From Streptomyces sp. Tue6028 (GTDB taxonomy: Bacteria > Actinomycetota > Actinomycetes > Streptomycetales > Streptomycetaceae), in NCBI RefSeq assembly GCF_002300165.1, contig NZ_MLCE01000027.1, positions 104,664 through 168,663 of the forward strand: a stretch of 64,000 nucleotides of DNA, in the 5' to 3' direction. The notes under the pieces were generated by a model that searched no databases, had not been told where the DNA came from, and saw only the letters and a program-made list of their open reading frames with translations. The first letter of the stretch is position 1. Each line of letters opens with the position of its first letter. This document shows, one piece after another, positions 16,527-25,088 of the stretch. The translations under genes were made by a program, and so were the position numbers.

Positions 16527-16552
16527 ACCTCTCGCACCCGCGAGAGGTTTTT
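16527..16552 (+). terminator. Attenuator-type terminator upstream of cimA
   Basis: ACCTCTCGC-accc-GCGAGAGGT forms a 9-bp perfect stem with a 4-base loop and runs into TTTTT. It stands between the leader peptide and cimA with no complete gene upstream on this strand after the TetR gene, so it is best read as a conditional terminator. A competing antiterminator pairing could not be settled by eye. Confidence 0.7.
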
Positions 16553-16660
16553 CGTTTTCCTGGCCCACCTCAAGCCGGGAAGGGAGCGCGAGGGACCATG
16601 GGGGGACGGTGGAGCCGGTCATTCCGGTAGACCGAGATCCAACATCAGGAGCCAGAGACC

Positions 16661-18265
16661 ATGACGGAAACCAGCGAACTCGACGATTCCTTCCACGTCT
16701 TCGACACGACCCTGCGCGACGGCGCGCAGCGTGAGGGCATCAACCTCACCGTGGCGGACAAGCTGGCCATCGCACGGCACCTGGACGACTTCGGGGTGGG
16801 CTTCATCGAGGGCGGCTGGCCCGGCGCCAACCCGCGCGACACCGAGTTCTTCGCCCGCGCCCAGCAGGAGATCGACTTCAAGCACGCCGAGCTCGTGGCG
16901 TTCGGCGCCACCCGCCGGGCCGGCGCGAAGGCTTCGGAGGATCCGCAGGTCAAGGCGCTCCTCGACTCGGGCGCCCAGGTGATCACCCTCGTCGCCAAAT
17001 CCCACGACCGCCATGTCGAGCTCGCCCTGCGCACCACCCTGGACGAGAACTTGGAGATGGTCCGCGACACCGTCTCCTACCTGCGCTCGCAGGGCCGCCG
17101 CGTCTTCGTCGACTGCGAGCACTTCTTCGACGGCTACCGCGCCAACCCCGCCTACGCGAAGGCCGTCGTCCGCGCGGCGTCCGAGGCCGGCGCCGACGTC
17201 GTCGTCCTGTGCGACACCAACGGCGGCATGCTCCCGGCGCAGGTCCAGGCCGTCGTGGCCACCGTCCTCGCGGACACCGGCGCCCGGCTCGGCATCCACG
17301 CCCAGGACGACACGGGCTGCGCGGTCGCCAACACCCTCGCCGCCGTCGACGCGGGCGCCACCCACGTCCAGTGCACCGCCAACGGCTACGGCGAGCGCGT
17401 CGGCAACTCCAACCTGTTCCCCGTCGTGGCCGCACTGGAGCTCAAGTACGGCAAGAAGGTGCTCCCCGAGGGAGCCCTGCGCGAGATGACCCGCATCTCC
17501 CACGCGATCGCCGAGGTCGTCAACCTCACCCCCTCCACGCACCAGCCCTACGTGGGCGTGTCCGCCTTCGCCCACAAGGCGGGCCTGCACGCGTCCGCCA
17601 TCAAGGTCGACCCGGACCTCTACCAGCACATCGACCCCGAGCAGGTCGGCAACACCATGCGGATGCTGGTCTCCGACATGGCGGGCCGCGCCTCCATCGA
17701 GCTCAAGGGCAAGGAGCTCGGCATCGACCTCGGCGGGGACCGCGAGCTGGTCGGCCGTGTCGTCGAGCGGGTCAAGGAGCGCGAGCTCCAGGGCTACACC
17801 TACGAGGCCGCGGACGCGAGCTTCGAACTGCTGCTGCGCGCGGAGGCCGAGGGCAGGCCGCTCAAGTACTTCGAGGTCGAGTCCTGGCGCGCCATCGTCG
17901 AGGACCGCCCGGACGGGTCCCACGCCAACGAGGCCACGGTCAAGCTCTTCGCCAAGGGCGAGCGCATCGTCGCCACCGCCGAGGGCAACGGCCCGGTCAA
18001 CGCGCTGGACCGCGCGCTGCGCGTCGCCCTGGAGAAGATCTACCCCCAGCTCGCCAAGCTGGAGCTCGTCGACTACAAGGTCCGCATCCTGGAGGGCAAG
18101 CACGGCACGTCCTCCACGACCCGCGTACTCATCTCCACCTCCGACGGCACCGGCGAGTGGTCCACGGTGGGCGTCGCCGAGAACGTCATCGCGGCGTCGT
18201 GGCAGTCCCTGGAGGACGCGTACACGTACGGCCTGCTGCGGGCCGGGGTGGAGCCGGCGGCGTAG
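16661..18265 (+). CDS. cimA: Citramalate synthase
   Basis: The 534-residue DRE-TIM metallolyase condenses pyruvate with acetyl-CoA to give (R)-citramalate, a threonine-independent route to 2-oxobutyrate and isoleucine. It has FDTTLRDGAQREGINL (metal and pyruvate site), GVGFIEGGWPGANPRDTEFF, VVLCDTNGGMLPAQV, HAQDDTGCAVANTLAAV, QCTANGYGERVGNSNL and a C-terminal regulatory LeuA dimer-like domain. The GGW.GANP pattern marks the CimA group rather than 2-isopropylmalate synthase. ATG 16661 has AGGAG upstream. The Ile-codon leader and terminator in front fit its place in the isoleucine pathway. Confidence 0.92.
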   Translation: MTETSELDDSFHVFDTTLRDGAQREGINLTVADKLAIARHLDDFGVGFIEGGWPGANPRDTEFFARAQQEIDFKHAELVAFGATRRAGAKASEDPQVKALLDSGAQVITLVAKSHDRHVELALRTTLDENLEMVRDTVSYLRSQGRRVFVDCEHFFDGYRANPAYAKAVVRAASEAGADVVVLCDTNGGMLPAQVQAVVATVLADTGARLGIHAQDDTGCAVANTLAAVDAGATHVQCTANGYGERVGNSNLFPVVAALELKYGKKVLPEGALREMTRISHAIAEVVNLTPSTHQPYVGVSAFAHKAGLHASAIKVDPDLYQHIDPEQVGNTMRMLVSDMAGRASIELKGKELGIDLGGDRELVGRVVERVKERELQGYTYEAADASFELLLRAEAEGRPLKYFEVESWRAIVEDRPDGSHANEATVKLFAKGERIVATAEGNGPVNALDRALRVALEKIYPQLAKLELVDYKVRILEGKHGTSSTTRVLISTSDGTGEWSTVGVAENVIAASWQSLEDAYTYGLLRAGVEPAA

Positions 18266-18279
18266 GCGCCCCGAAGGCC

Positions 18280-18303
18280 GGAGGGGCCGGGGAGGGCCCC
18301 TCC
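18280..18303 (+). terminator. Hairpin after cimA
   Basis: GGAGGGGCC-ggggag-GGCCCCTCC is a perfect 9-bp stem 14 bp after the cimA stop codon. It lacks a T-tract, as is common in streptomycetes, and lies between convergent genes. Confidence 0.6.
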
Positions 18304-18370
18304 AGCCTGTCGGACGGCGGGCGCGGCGCGCACGGCGACCGGACGTCGTCGCGCCGGCGCCCGCACGGTC

Positions 18371-20239
18371 CTACTGGAGCCGCCACTTCTGGTTGGCCGC
18401 TCCCGTGCAGGACCAGATCTGCGCCCGCGCGCCGTTCGCGGACGAGTTGTCCGTCACGTCGAGGCACTTGTTCGCCGCGGCGTTCACCACGTCACCCGTG
18501 GACGCGTTGTACGACCACTGCTGTGCCCCCGTGCCGTTGCAGTCGTACAGCTGCACCTTGGCCCCGTCGGCGGTGGAGCCGCCCGTCACGTCGAGGCACT
18601 TGCCGAGCGCCCGGACGGAGCCGTCCGCCTGCACGGTCCAGTTCTGCGCCGAGGACCCGTTGCAGTCGTAGAGCTGCACCGCCGAGCCGTTCGCGGACGA
18701 GCCGCCCGCCACGTCCAGGCACTTGCCGGCGAGTCCGACGAAGGCCCCCGAACGGCTCCCGCCGCCCGACTGCGTGCCCGACCAGGTGAAGGTCGCCGAC
18801 GTCCGGCCCGGCAGCGAGTAGGTGGCGTGCTGGCCGCCCCAGTTGACGGTCACGGTCTTCGCGGACGACGCCTCGTTGTACGCGATCAGTGCCTTCGACC
18901 CGTCGGGATTGCGCCAGGCCACGTTGGGCACGGCGGACGAGGCCGTGGAGGCGATCCGCTGCGCTCCCGGCCGCACGAACTTCGTCAGGTGCCCCATCGT
19001 GTAGTACTCGATCGTGTAGTCGACGGTCCCGCTCGCCCCGTCCCCGTTGTGCACGGTGATCAGCCCGGAGCAGGTGCCGCAGCCGCCGTTGTGCGGCCCC
19101 CGGTTCTGGTCCACGGCCAGCGACCACTTGGTCACCGACTTCGCCCAGTTCCGGGTGTAGTCGACGATGTTGAGCATGTCCTCGCGCTGCTGGTCGGCGA
19201 TCCAGGTGCCACCGGAGTGCTCGGTGCCGAAGGCGTCGAGGCCCGGGTACTGGTTGTGCACGCTCGTCTGCTTGCCGACGTCGCCGCCGTACCCGTGCCA
19301 GGCGATCCCGCCGAAGTTCGGGTGCGAGCGGACCGCCGCGTCGTCCACGGTCTGCGCGGCGTACGCGTCGTACACGTCCCAGTTCCAGTCGTGCGCGAGG
19401 ACCTTCGTGGACAGCCCCGCCGCCTGGAGCTTGGGCAGCAGCTCGCTCTTGGTGAAGTAGGCGAGCCCCGAGGCGTTCCAGCTCATCGAGGGGTAGCCTG
19501 AGCAGCACGTCGGCTCGTTCTGCGCGGTGACGTACGCGACGGGCACGCCCTGGTCGCGGTAGGCCTGGAGGTACTTCACGAAGTACGAGGCGTACGCGCC
19601 GTAGTCCTCCGCCTTCAGCCAGCCGCCGTTGAGCTGGCCGCTGTCCTTCATCCAGGCGGGTGCCGTCCACGGCGAGGCCATCACGGTCAGGGACGGGTTG
19701 AGCTGGAGCGCCTGCTTGGTCAGGGGCACCACGTCCGCGAGGTCGTGGGCGATCGAGAACTTCGACAGCGAGGGGTCCGTCTGTCCGGCCGGGACGTCGT
19801 CGTAGGTGTAGCCGTACCGCGCGAGGTCGGAGGCGCCCATGGGGTTGCGCAGGAAGGACAGCCCGATGCCGTCCGTCGGCGAGAACAGCTTCCGCATCGT
19901 GGCGTCCCGCGTGCTCTGCGACAGCGCTCCGCTGCTGTTCATCAGCCAGGCCGCGGTGTCCGTGAAGGACGCCCCGCCGCCGGTGAAGGTCTGGTACCGG
20001 GTGTTCTCGTCGACGGTGATGTTCTCGCCGCTTCCGCCGCTGCCGGACTGGAAGGCGAACGGCGTCTGGGCCTGGAGCCCGCGCACGACGTGCCGCCCGC
20101 CGGCGTCGTCGGTCGTGGTCAGCCAGGCGGTCACCTGTTCGCCCGCGGCCTGCGCGGGCACGGTGCCGACGGCGGTCAGCCCGGCGGTCGTCAGCAGCCC
20201 GGCGACGAGTAGCCGGGCCGCCCGGATGGATCTCCTCAT
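18371..20239 (-). CDS. Secreted GH30 glycosidase with C-terminal ricin-type carbohydrate-binding domain
   Basis: The 622-residue protein has a Sec signal peptide (MRRSIRAARLLVAGLLTTAG, cleaved after AQA). The GH30 catalytic domain has the acid/base E242 (TAQNEPT) and the nucleophile E340 (FGTEHSGGTW), with QTFTGGGASFTDTAAW near its start and a beta-sandwich finishing around residue 490. The last 130 residues are a CBM13 beta-trefoil with three repeats of the type KCLDV.GGS..GA.VQLYDCNG..AQ.W. Likely substrates are beta-1,6-glucans or related polymers; GH30 also includes glucosylceramidases and xylanases. GAAGGG lies upstream of the ATG. It diverges from a GH3 gene, suggesting joint glycan breakdown outside the cell. 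Confidence 0.9.
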   Translation of the reverse strand: MRRSIRAARLLVAGLLTTAGLTAVGTVPAQAAGEQVTAWLTTTDDAGGRHVVRGLQAQTPFAFQSGSGGSGENITVDENTRYQTFTGGGASFTDTAAWLMNSSGALSQSTRDATMRKLFSPTDGIGLSFLRNPMGASDLARYGYTYDDVPAGQTDPSLSKFSIAHDLADVVPLTKQALQLNPSLTVMASPWTAPAWMKDSGQLNGGWLKAEDYGAYASYFVKYLQAYRDQGVPVAYVTAQNEPTCCSGYPSMSWNASGLAYFTKSELLPKLQAAGLSTKVLAHDWNWDVYDAYAAQTVDDAAVRSHPNFGGIAWHGYGGDVGKQTSVHNQYPGLDAFGTEHSGGTWIADQQREDMLNIVDYTRNWAKSVTKWSLAVDQNRGPHNGGCGTCSGLITVHNGDGASGTVDYTIEYYTMGHLTKFVRPGAQRIASTASSAVPNVAWRNPDGSKALIAYNEASSAKTVTVNWGGQHATYSLPGRTSATFTWSGTQSGGGSRSGAFVGLAGKCLDVAGGSSANGSAVQLYDCNGSSAQNWTVQADGSVRALGKCLDVTGGSTADGAKVQLYDCNGTGAQQWSYNASTGDVVNAAANKCLDVTDNSSANGARAQIWSCTGAANQKWRLQ

Positions 20240-20400
20240 GGCGCGCCGCCCTTCTGTGTGGGGGTGGGGGACGGGGCGTGCGAGCCGTGAGTAAATGACG
20301 GCTTCGGGTGCACGTCAAGAGGGTGCGCGTTCAGTTTCCGAAGGAACAACTCCCCTGATCCGGCCGTGAGTTGCCTGTGTACCGGTTCTGACGTGAAGTC

Positions 20401-20429
20401 TTGACGGCTGCCTGGGGCGCCAGTTAACT
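20401..20429 (+). promoter_or_regulatory. Candidate promoter of the GH3 gene
   Basis: TTGACG (20401-20406) and TTAACT (20424-20429) are separated by 17 bp. The -10 element lies inside the 8-bp palindrome AGTTAACT, which might also be an operator half. The promoter reads toward the GH3 gene and lies in the 262-bp region between the two divergent glycosidase genes. Confidence 0.4.
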
Positions 20430-20501
20430 CACGCCGTGATCTAAGTCGTAAGAGGAGTGTACGAGTTCAGTCACCGCACGGAGAGACTCGAGGGAAGGTC
20501 C

Positions 20502-23500
20502 ATGCGAAGAACCGCCCTGCTCGTGTCCGCCGCCCTGCTCACCGGACTGCTGCCGCTGGCCTCCGCGAGCGCCGCGGCGGGCGCCGACGAACCGGCCCCC
20601 GTCCCCGTCGACCGCTTCGAGGGCGAGGTGCCCTTCGCCGGCCAGCCCGCCGACGGCATCTTCACCTGGGGGAGCGACTCCGACGACCCGCCCCGGCTCG
20701 CTCTGACCGCCCGCACCGACGCACCCGAGGGCGACAAGGTCCTCACCGGCTCCTACGACATCAGCGGCTACGGCGGCTTCACCCACGACTTCGCCGCCGC
20801 CCTGCCCGCCCACGACTGGTCGGCCCACAAGGGCATCCGCTTCTGGTGGGAGGGTCGCGGCAGCGGCAAGAAGATCAGCTTCGAGATCAAGGACGGCGGC
20901 GCCCACGGCGAGGCTTCCGAACTGTGGACGACGTCCTTCGCGGACGACTTCACCGGCTGGAAGCAGATCGAGATCCCCTTCACCGACTTCACCTATCGCA
21001 CGGACTACCAGCCCGTCGGCGGCATCGACCAGGTGCTCGGCCTCACGCAGATGTGGGGGTACGCGGTCACCCTGCCGGTCGGCGTCAAGGGCGAGTTCGC
21101 CATGGACGGCGTCGAGCTGTACGGCAAGGCGGACCAGTCGCTGCGCGCCTCCGTGACCACCGATGCCGCGGTCCACCCGGTGAAGGAGGGCGGCACGGCG
21201 GACGTGCGCGTCTCGATCGCCACCACCGGCTCCGCCCCGATCGACGAACCGGTGACCGTCGCCTACGAGAGCGCCGGCGGGACCGCCGATCCGGACAAGG
21301 ACTACACCCCGGTCAGGGGGACGATCACCTTCCCGGCGGGGACCGTCTCGGGCGCCTCCCGGACGATCCACGTACGGACGCTGAAGGACCGGTCCGCCGA
21401 ACCCGCCGAGACGATCCCCCTCAAGCTCACGGTCACCGGCGCCAAGGCCCCCGCCGAGAGCCCGCAGGTGGTCGTCGACGCCCACGGCCTGCCCTACCTC
21501 GACCCGAAGGTGCCGGTGCGCAAGCGGGTCGCCGACCTCGTCTCCCGGATGTCCCTGGAGGAGAAGGCCGGCCAGATGACCCAGGCCGAGCGCGGCGCGG
21601 TCACCGCGCAGGGCGACATCGCGGCCTACGGCCTCGGCTCGCTCCTGTCCGGCGGCGGCTCGACCCCCACGCCCAACACCCCCGCGGCATGGGCGAAGAT
21701 GATCGACGCCTTCCAGCTCCGGGCCCAGGCGACCCGTTTCCAGATCCCGCTCGTCTACGGCGTGGACGCGGTGCACGGCCACAACAACCTCGTCGGCTCG
21801 ACGATCATGCCGCACAACATCGGCATCGGCGCGACCCGCGACCCCGAACTGGCCGAACGGACCGGCGCGGTCACGGCCTCCGAGGTCCGCGCCACAGGCA
21901 TCCCGTGGGACTTCGCGCCCTGCCTGTGCGTGACCCGCGACGAACGCTGGGGCCGCTCCTACGAGTCCTTCGGTGAGGACCCGGCGCTCGTCGAGTCCAT
22001 GGAGACCGTCATCCAGGGGCTCCAGGGCGCCCGCGACGGCAGGGACCTGAAGGACGACGACAAGGTGCTGGCCACCGCCAAGCACTTCGTCGGCGACGGC
22101 GGCACGGAGTACGGCTCGTCCACCACCGGCTCCTACACCATCGACCAGGGCGTCACCAAGGTCACCCGGCAGCAGCTGGAGGCCGTGCACCTGGCGCCGT
22201 ACCAGGAGGCCGTGGACCGCGGCATCGGCTCCGTCATGCCCTCCTACTCCTCGCTCGACGTCCTCGGCGACGGACAGGGGCCGGTGAAGATGCACGCCCG
22301 CGGGGACATGATCAACGGCGTGCTCAAGGACCGCATGGGCTTCGACGGCTTCGTCATCAGCGACTGGGCGGCCATCGACCAGCTCCCCGGCGACTACGCG
22401 TCCGACGTCCGCACCTCCGTCAACGCCGGCCTCGACATGATCATGGTTCCGTACGCCTACAAGGACTTCCGCGCCGCGCTGGTCGCCGAGGTGAAGGCGG
22501 GCCGGATCGGCGAGGCGCGCGTCGACGACGCCGTCTCGCGGATCCTCACCCAGAAGTTCAAGCTCGGCCTCTTCGAGAAGCCGTACGCGGACACCAGCGG
22601 CGCCTCGCGCATCGGCTCGCCCGCGCACCGCGCCGTGGCCCGCGAAGCCGCCGCCGAGTCCCAGGTCCTGCTGAAGAACTCCGGCGGCGTCCTGCCCCTG
22701 AAGAAGTCCCAGAAGGTCTACGTCGCCGGATCGAACGCCGACGACATCGGCAACCAGACCGGCGGCTGGACCATCACCTGGCAGGGATCGTCCGGAAAGA
22801 TCACGGACGGCACGACGATCCTCGACGGGATGCGGCGCGCCGGCGGCGACGTCACCTATTCCAAGGACGCCTCGGCGCCCACCGACGGCTACGACGTCGG
22901 TGTGGTCGTCGTCGGCGAGACCCCGTACGCCGAGGGCGTCGGCGATGTCGGCAACGGCAACGACCTGGAGCTGACCGCCGCCGACAAGGCCGCCGTGGAC
23001 AAGGTGTGCGCGGCCATGAAGTGCGCCGTGCTGATCGTCTCCGGACGGCCGCAGCTCATCGGCGACCGCCTCGGCGCCGTGGACTCGCTCGTCGCGTCCT
23101 GGCTGCCGGGCACCGAGGGCGACGGCGTCGCCGACGTGCTGTACGGGAAGCGGGCCTTCTCCGGCCGGCTGCCCGTCACCTGGCCGAAGTCCGGGTCCCA
23201 GCTGCCGATCAACGTCGGTGACACGGCCTACGACCCGCAGTTCCCCTACGGCTGGGGCCTCACCACGCTCACGAAGGTCCCGGCCGGCGGCTCGGCGACC
23301 CTGCGGGCCCTCGCCCTCGTCGCCGCCGCGGCGGACCGGGCCGGATCGGCCTCGGCGGGCCGCGCGGCCGTGACCAAGGCCCGCCTCCTCGTCCAGCAGA
23401 GGATCGGCACGACGATCACGTCCGCGACCGCCAAGCCCTTCGCGGACGCCGACCACCTCCTGCTGACGGGCCACTACGCGAGCGCGGTGGCGAAGCTGAA

Positions 23501-23525
23501 GGAGGCGTACGAGGCGGCCGGCTGA
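20502..23525 (+). CDS. Secreted GH3 beta-glucosidase/exo-glycosidase with N-terminal CBM-like and Calx-beta domains
   Basis: The 1007-residue protein has a signal peptide (MRRTALLVSAALLTGLLPLA) and a jelly-roll CBM11/CIA30-like domain (residues about 45-220, with RFWWEGRGSGKKISFEIKD). A Calx-beta-type segment follows (about 225-340: VTVAYESAGGTADPDKDYTP, GTITFPAGT). Then come GH3 N-terminal and C-terminal domains, with KHFVGDGGT, the nucleophile D621 in VISDWAAID, QVLLKNSGGVLPL and FPYGWGL. A helical tail of about 90 residues ends the protein. GH3 enzymes remove glucose or xylose from non-reducing ends. ATG 20502 has AGGGAAGG upstream. The divergent GH30 gene suggests a shared polysaccharide target; the Calx-beta insert is uncommon. 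Confidence 0.9.
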   Translation: MRRTALLVSAALLTGLLPLASASAAAGADEPAPVPVDRFEGEVPFAGQPADGIFTWGSDSDDPPRLALTARTDAPEGDKVLTGSYDISGYGGFTHDFAAALPAHDWSAHKGIRFWWEGRGSGKKISFEIKDGGAHGEASELWTTSFADDFTGWKQIEIPFTDFTYRTDYQPVGGIDQVLGLTQMWGYAVTLPVGVKGEFAMDGVELYGKADQSLRASVTTDAAVHPVKEGGTADVRVSIATTGSAPIDEPVTVAYESAGGTADPDKDYTPVRGTITFPAGTVSGASRTIHVRTLKDRSAEPAETIPLKLTVTGAKAPAESPQVVVDAHGLPYLDPKVPVRKRVADLVSRMSLEEKAGQMTQAERGAVTAQGDIAAYGLGSLLSGGGSTPTPNTPAAWAKMIDAFQLRAQATRFQIPLVYGVDAVHGHNNLVGSTIMPHNIGIGATRDPELAERTGAVTASEVRATGIPWDFAPCLCVTRDERWGRSYESFGEDPALVESMETVIQGLQGARDGRDLKDDDKVLATAKHFVGDGGTEYGSSTTGSYTIDQGVTKVTRQQLEAVHLAPYQEAVDRGIGSVMPSYSSLDVLGDGQGPVKMHARGDMINGVLKDRMGFDGFVISDWAAIDQLPGDYASDVRTSVNAGLDMIMVPYAYKDFRAALVAEVKAGRIGEARVDDAVSRILTQKFKLGLFEKPYADTSGASRIGSPAHRAVAREAAAESQVLLKNSGGVLPLKKSQKVYVAGSNADDIGNQTGGWTITWQGSSGKITDGTTILDGMRRAGGDVTYSKDASAPTDGYDVGVVVVGETPYAEGVGDVGNGNDLELTAADKAAVDKVCAAMKCAVLIVSGRPQLIGDRLGAVDSLVASWLPGTEGDGVADVLYGKRAFSGRLPVTWPKSGSQLPINVGDTAYDPQFPYGWGLTTLTKVPAGGSATLRALALVAAAADRAGSASAGRAAVTKARLLVQQRIGTTITSATAKPFADADHLLLTGHYASAVAKLKEAYEAAG

Positions 23526-23677
23526 CACCCGGGCGCGAGAACGGCGGGGGCGGCGGGGGACGGAGTGCCCGGCGCCCCCGCTCCCTGTCCGCCCGGGCCC
23601 GCCCCTGGTCCCGCCGCTCCTCGTTCCGGATCCCGCACCGATGCCCAATTCGGTGCATTTCGGGTAGCTTCGAAGAC

Positions 23678-25045
23678 ATGAAGCCCGCTCGCACCCGAGG
23701 TCTCCCGGGATGGCGGGGTCTCCCGGGACTGCTCGTCGCGCTGGTTCTCACCGCCCTGGCGGTCCTCGCGACCGGCGTCTCCCGCGCCCAGGCGGCCACC
23801 GACGTGGACGCGGTGGCCGCCGCCCTGCGCGAAAGCCCCGTCTACGTCGATCCGGCGGCCTCCGCGCAGCTCCCCAAGGCGGACGCCGACGCCCTGGCCA
23901 AGAAGATCAAGGACGCGGACAAGCCCGTCTTCGTGGCCGTCCTCCCGGCCGGGTTCCCGTCCCAGAGCCTCTTCCAGAACCTGCGCACCGCCACCGGCAT
24001 CACCGGCCTGTACGGGGTCCGGCTCGGCGACCGCTTCGACGCGCGGGCCGACGCCGCGGTGATGTCCCGCACCGCCGTGCAGAATCTCGTCACCAGCGTC
24101 CAGGGCGAGGACACGAAGACCCAGCTGAACGACTTCACGGACCGCGCGCTCGCCAACATCCGGGGCTCCGCCCCCGCGAGCTGGGACAGCGGCTCGGCGG
24201 GCGGCGGCGTCTCCACGGCCGCCCTGGTCACGGTCGCCGCGGTGGTCGTGGCGGGCGGCGCGGGCGCCTACACGCTCGCCCGCCGCAACCGGCGCCGCAA
24301 GGAAGAGGAACGGAAGGCGGCGCTCGACAAGCTCCGCGTGGTCGTGGACGAGGACATCACGGCCTTCGGCGAGGAGCTCGACCGGCTCGACTTCCATCCC
24401 GCGGAGGCGGGGGCGGACGACGCGATGCGCGCGGACTACGAACGTGCGCTGGACGCCTACGAGCAGGCGAAGTCGTTCATGGCGGCGGCCACCCGGCCCG
24501 AGGACGTCAGCGCGGTGACGCAGGCCCTGGAGGACGGCCGGTTCTCGCTCGCCGTGCTGGCCGCACGCCGTGAGGGCCGCCCCCTCCCCGAGCGTCGCGC
24601 CCCTTGTTTCTTCGACCCGCGGCACGGCCCGTCCGTCGCCGACGCGACATGGACGCCGGCGGGCGGCGCGGCCCGCCAGGTGCCGGTCTGCGCGGCGGAC
24701 CGGGCCCGGCTGGCCGACGGGGTGTCCCCGGCCGTCCGTGAGGTCGAGACCGACTACGGACGCCGTCCGTACTGGGACGCGGGTCCGGCGTACGGCCCCT
24801 GGGCGGGCGGCTACTTCGGCGGCGGCATCCTGCCGGGCCTGCTCGTCGGCACCCTGCTCGGCAGTGCGATGGCCAGCCCCTCGTACGCCTCCGACTACGG
24901 GTCCGGGTACGGCGACTTCGCCGGCGGTTACGACGGCGGCGACGTCTCCGGCGCCGACTTCGACCCCGGTGACTTCGGCGGTGGCTTCGGGGACGGCGGG
25001 GGCGGCGACTTCGGCGGGGGAGGGGACTTCGGCGGCGGCTTCTGA
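23678..25045 (+). CDS. Membrane protein of unknown function with extracellular domain and Gly-rich tail
   Basis: The 455-residue protein begins with a signal or anchor (LLVALVLTALAVLATG) and an extracytoplasmic domain of about 130 residues (VYVDPAASAQLPKADADALA to LANIRGSAP), which resembles the soluble domains found in TPM-type proteins. A transmembrane helix lies at about 178-197 (ALVTVAAVVVAGGAGAYTLA), then a charged, probably coiled-coil region (RRKEEERKAALDKLRVVVDED). Next are a Cys-containing stretch (APCFFDPRHGP), a second hydrophobic segment (GGILPGLLVGTLLGSAMA) and a tail built of DFGGG-like repeats. The ribosome-binding site is weak. I do not recognise a specific function. Confidence 0.75.
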   Translation: MKPARTRGLPGWRGLPGLLVALVLTALAVLATGVSRAQAATDVDAVAAALRESPVYVDPAASAQLPKADADALAKKIKDADKPVFVAVLPAGFPSQSLFQNLRTATGITGLYGVRLGDRFDARADAAVMSRTAVQNLVTSVQGEDTKTQLNDFTDRALANIRGSAPASWDSGSAGGGVSTAALVTVAAVVVAGGAGAYTLARRNRRRKEEERKAALDKLRVVVDEDITAFGEELDRLDFHPAEAGADDAMRADYERALDAYEQAKSFMAAATRPEDVSAVTQALEDGRFSLAVLAARREGRPLPERRAPCFFDPRHGPSVADATWTPAGGAARQVPVCAADRARLADGVSPAVREVETDYGRRPYWDAGPAYGPWAGGYFGGGILPGLLVGTLLGSAMASPSYASDYGSGYGDFAGGYDGGDVSGADFDPGDFGGGFGDGGGGDFGGGGDFGGGF

Positions 25046-25054
25046 GCCGTGCCC

Positions 25055-25085
25055 CCGGCCCCGGCCGGCCGCCGGCCGGGGCCGG
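25055..25085. terminator. Bidirectional terminator between convergent genes
   Basis: CCGGCCCCGGCCGGC and its exact complement form a 15-bp stem around a single base. It lies between the stop codons of the membrane-protein gene and the convergent reductase gene. Confidence 0.75.
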
Positions 25086-25088
25086 AGA

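Noticed and set aside
16258..16660. T-box riboswitch upstream of cimA
   Set aside because: I found neither the conserved T-box sequence nor a specifier loop. The short Ile-codon frame and terminator explain the region better.
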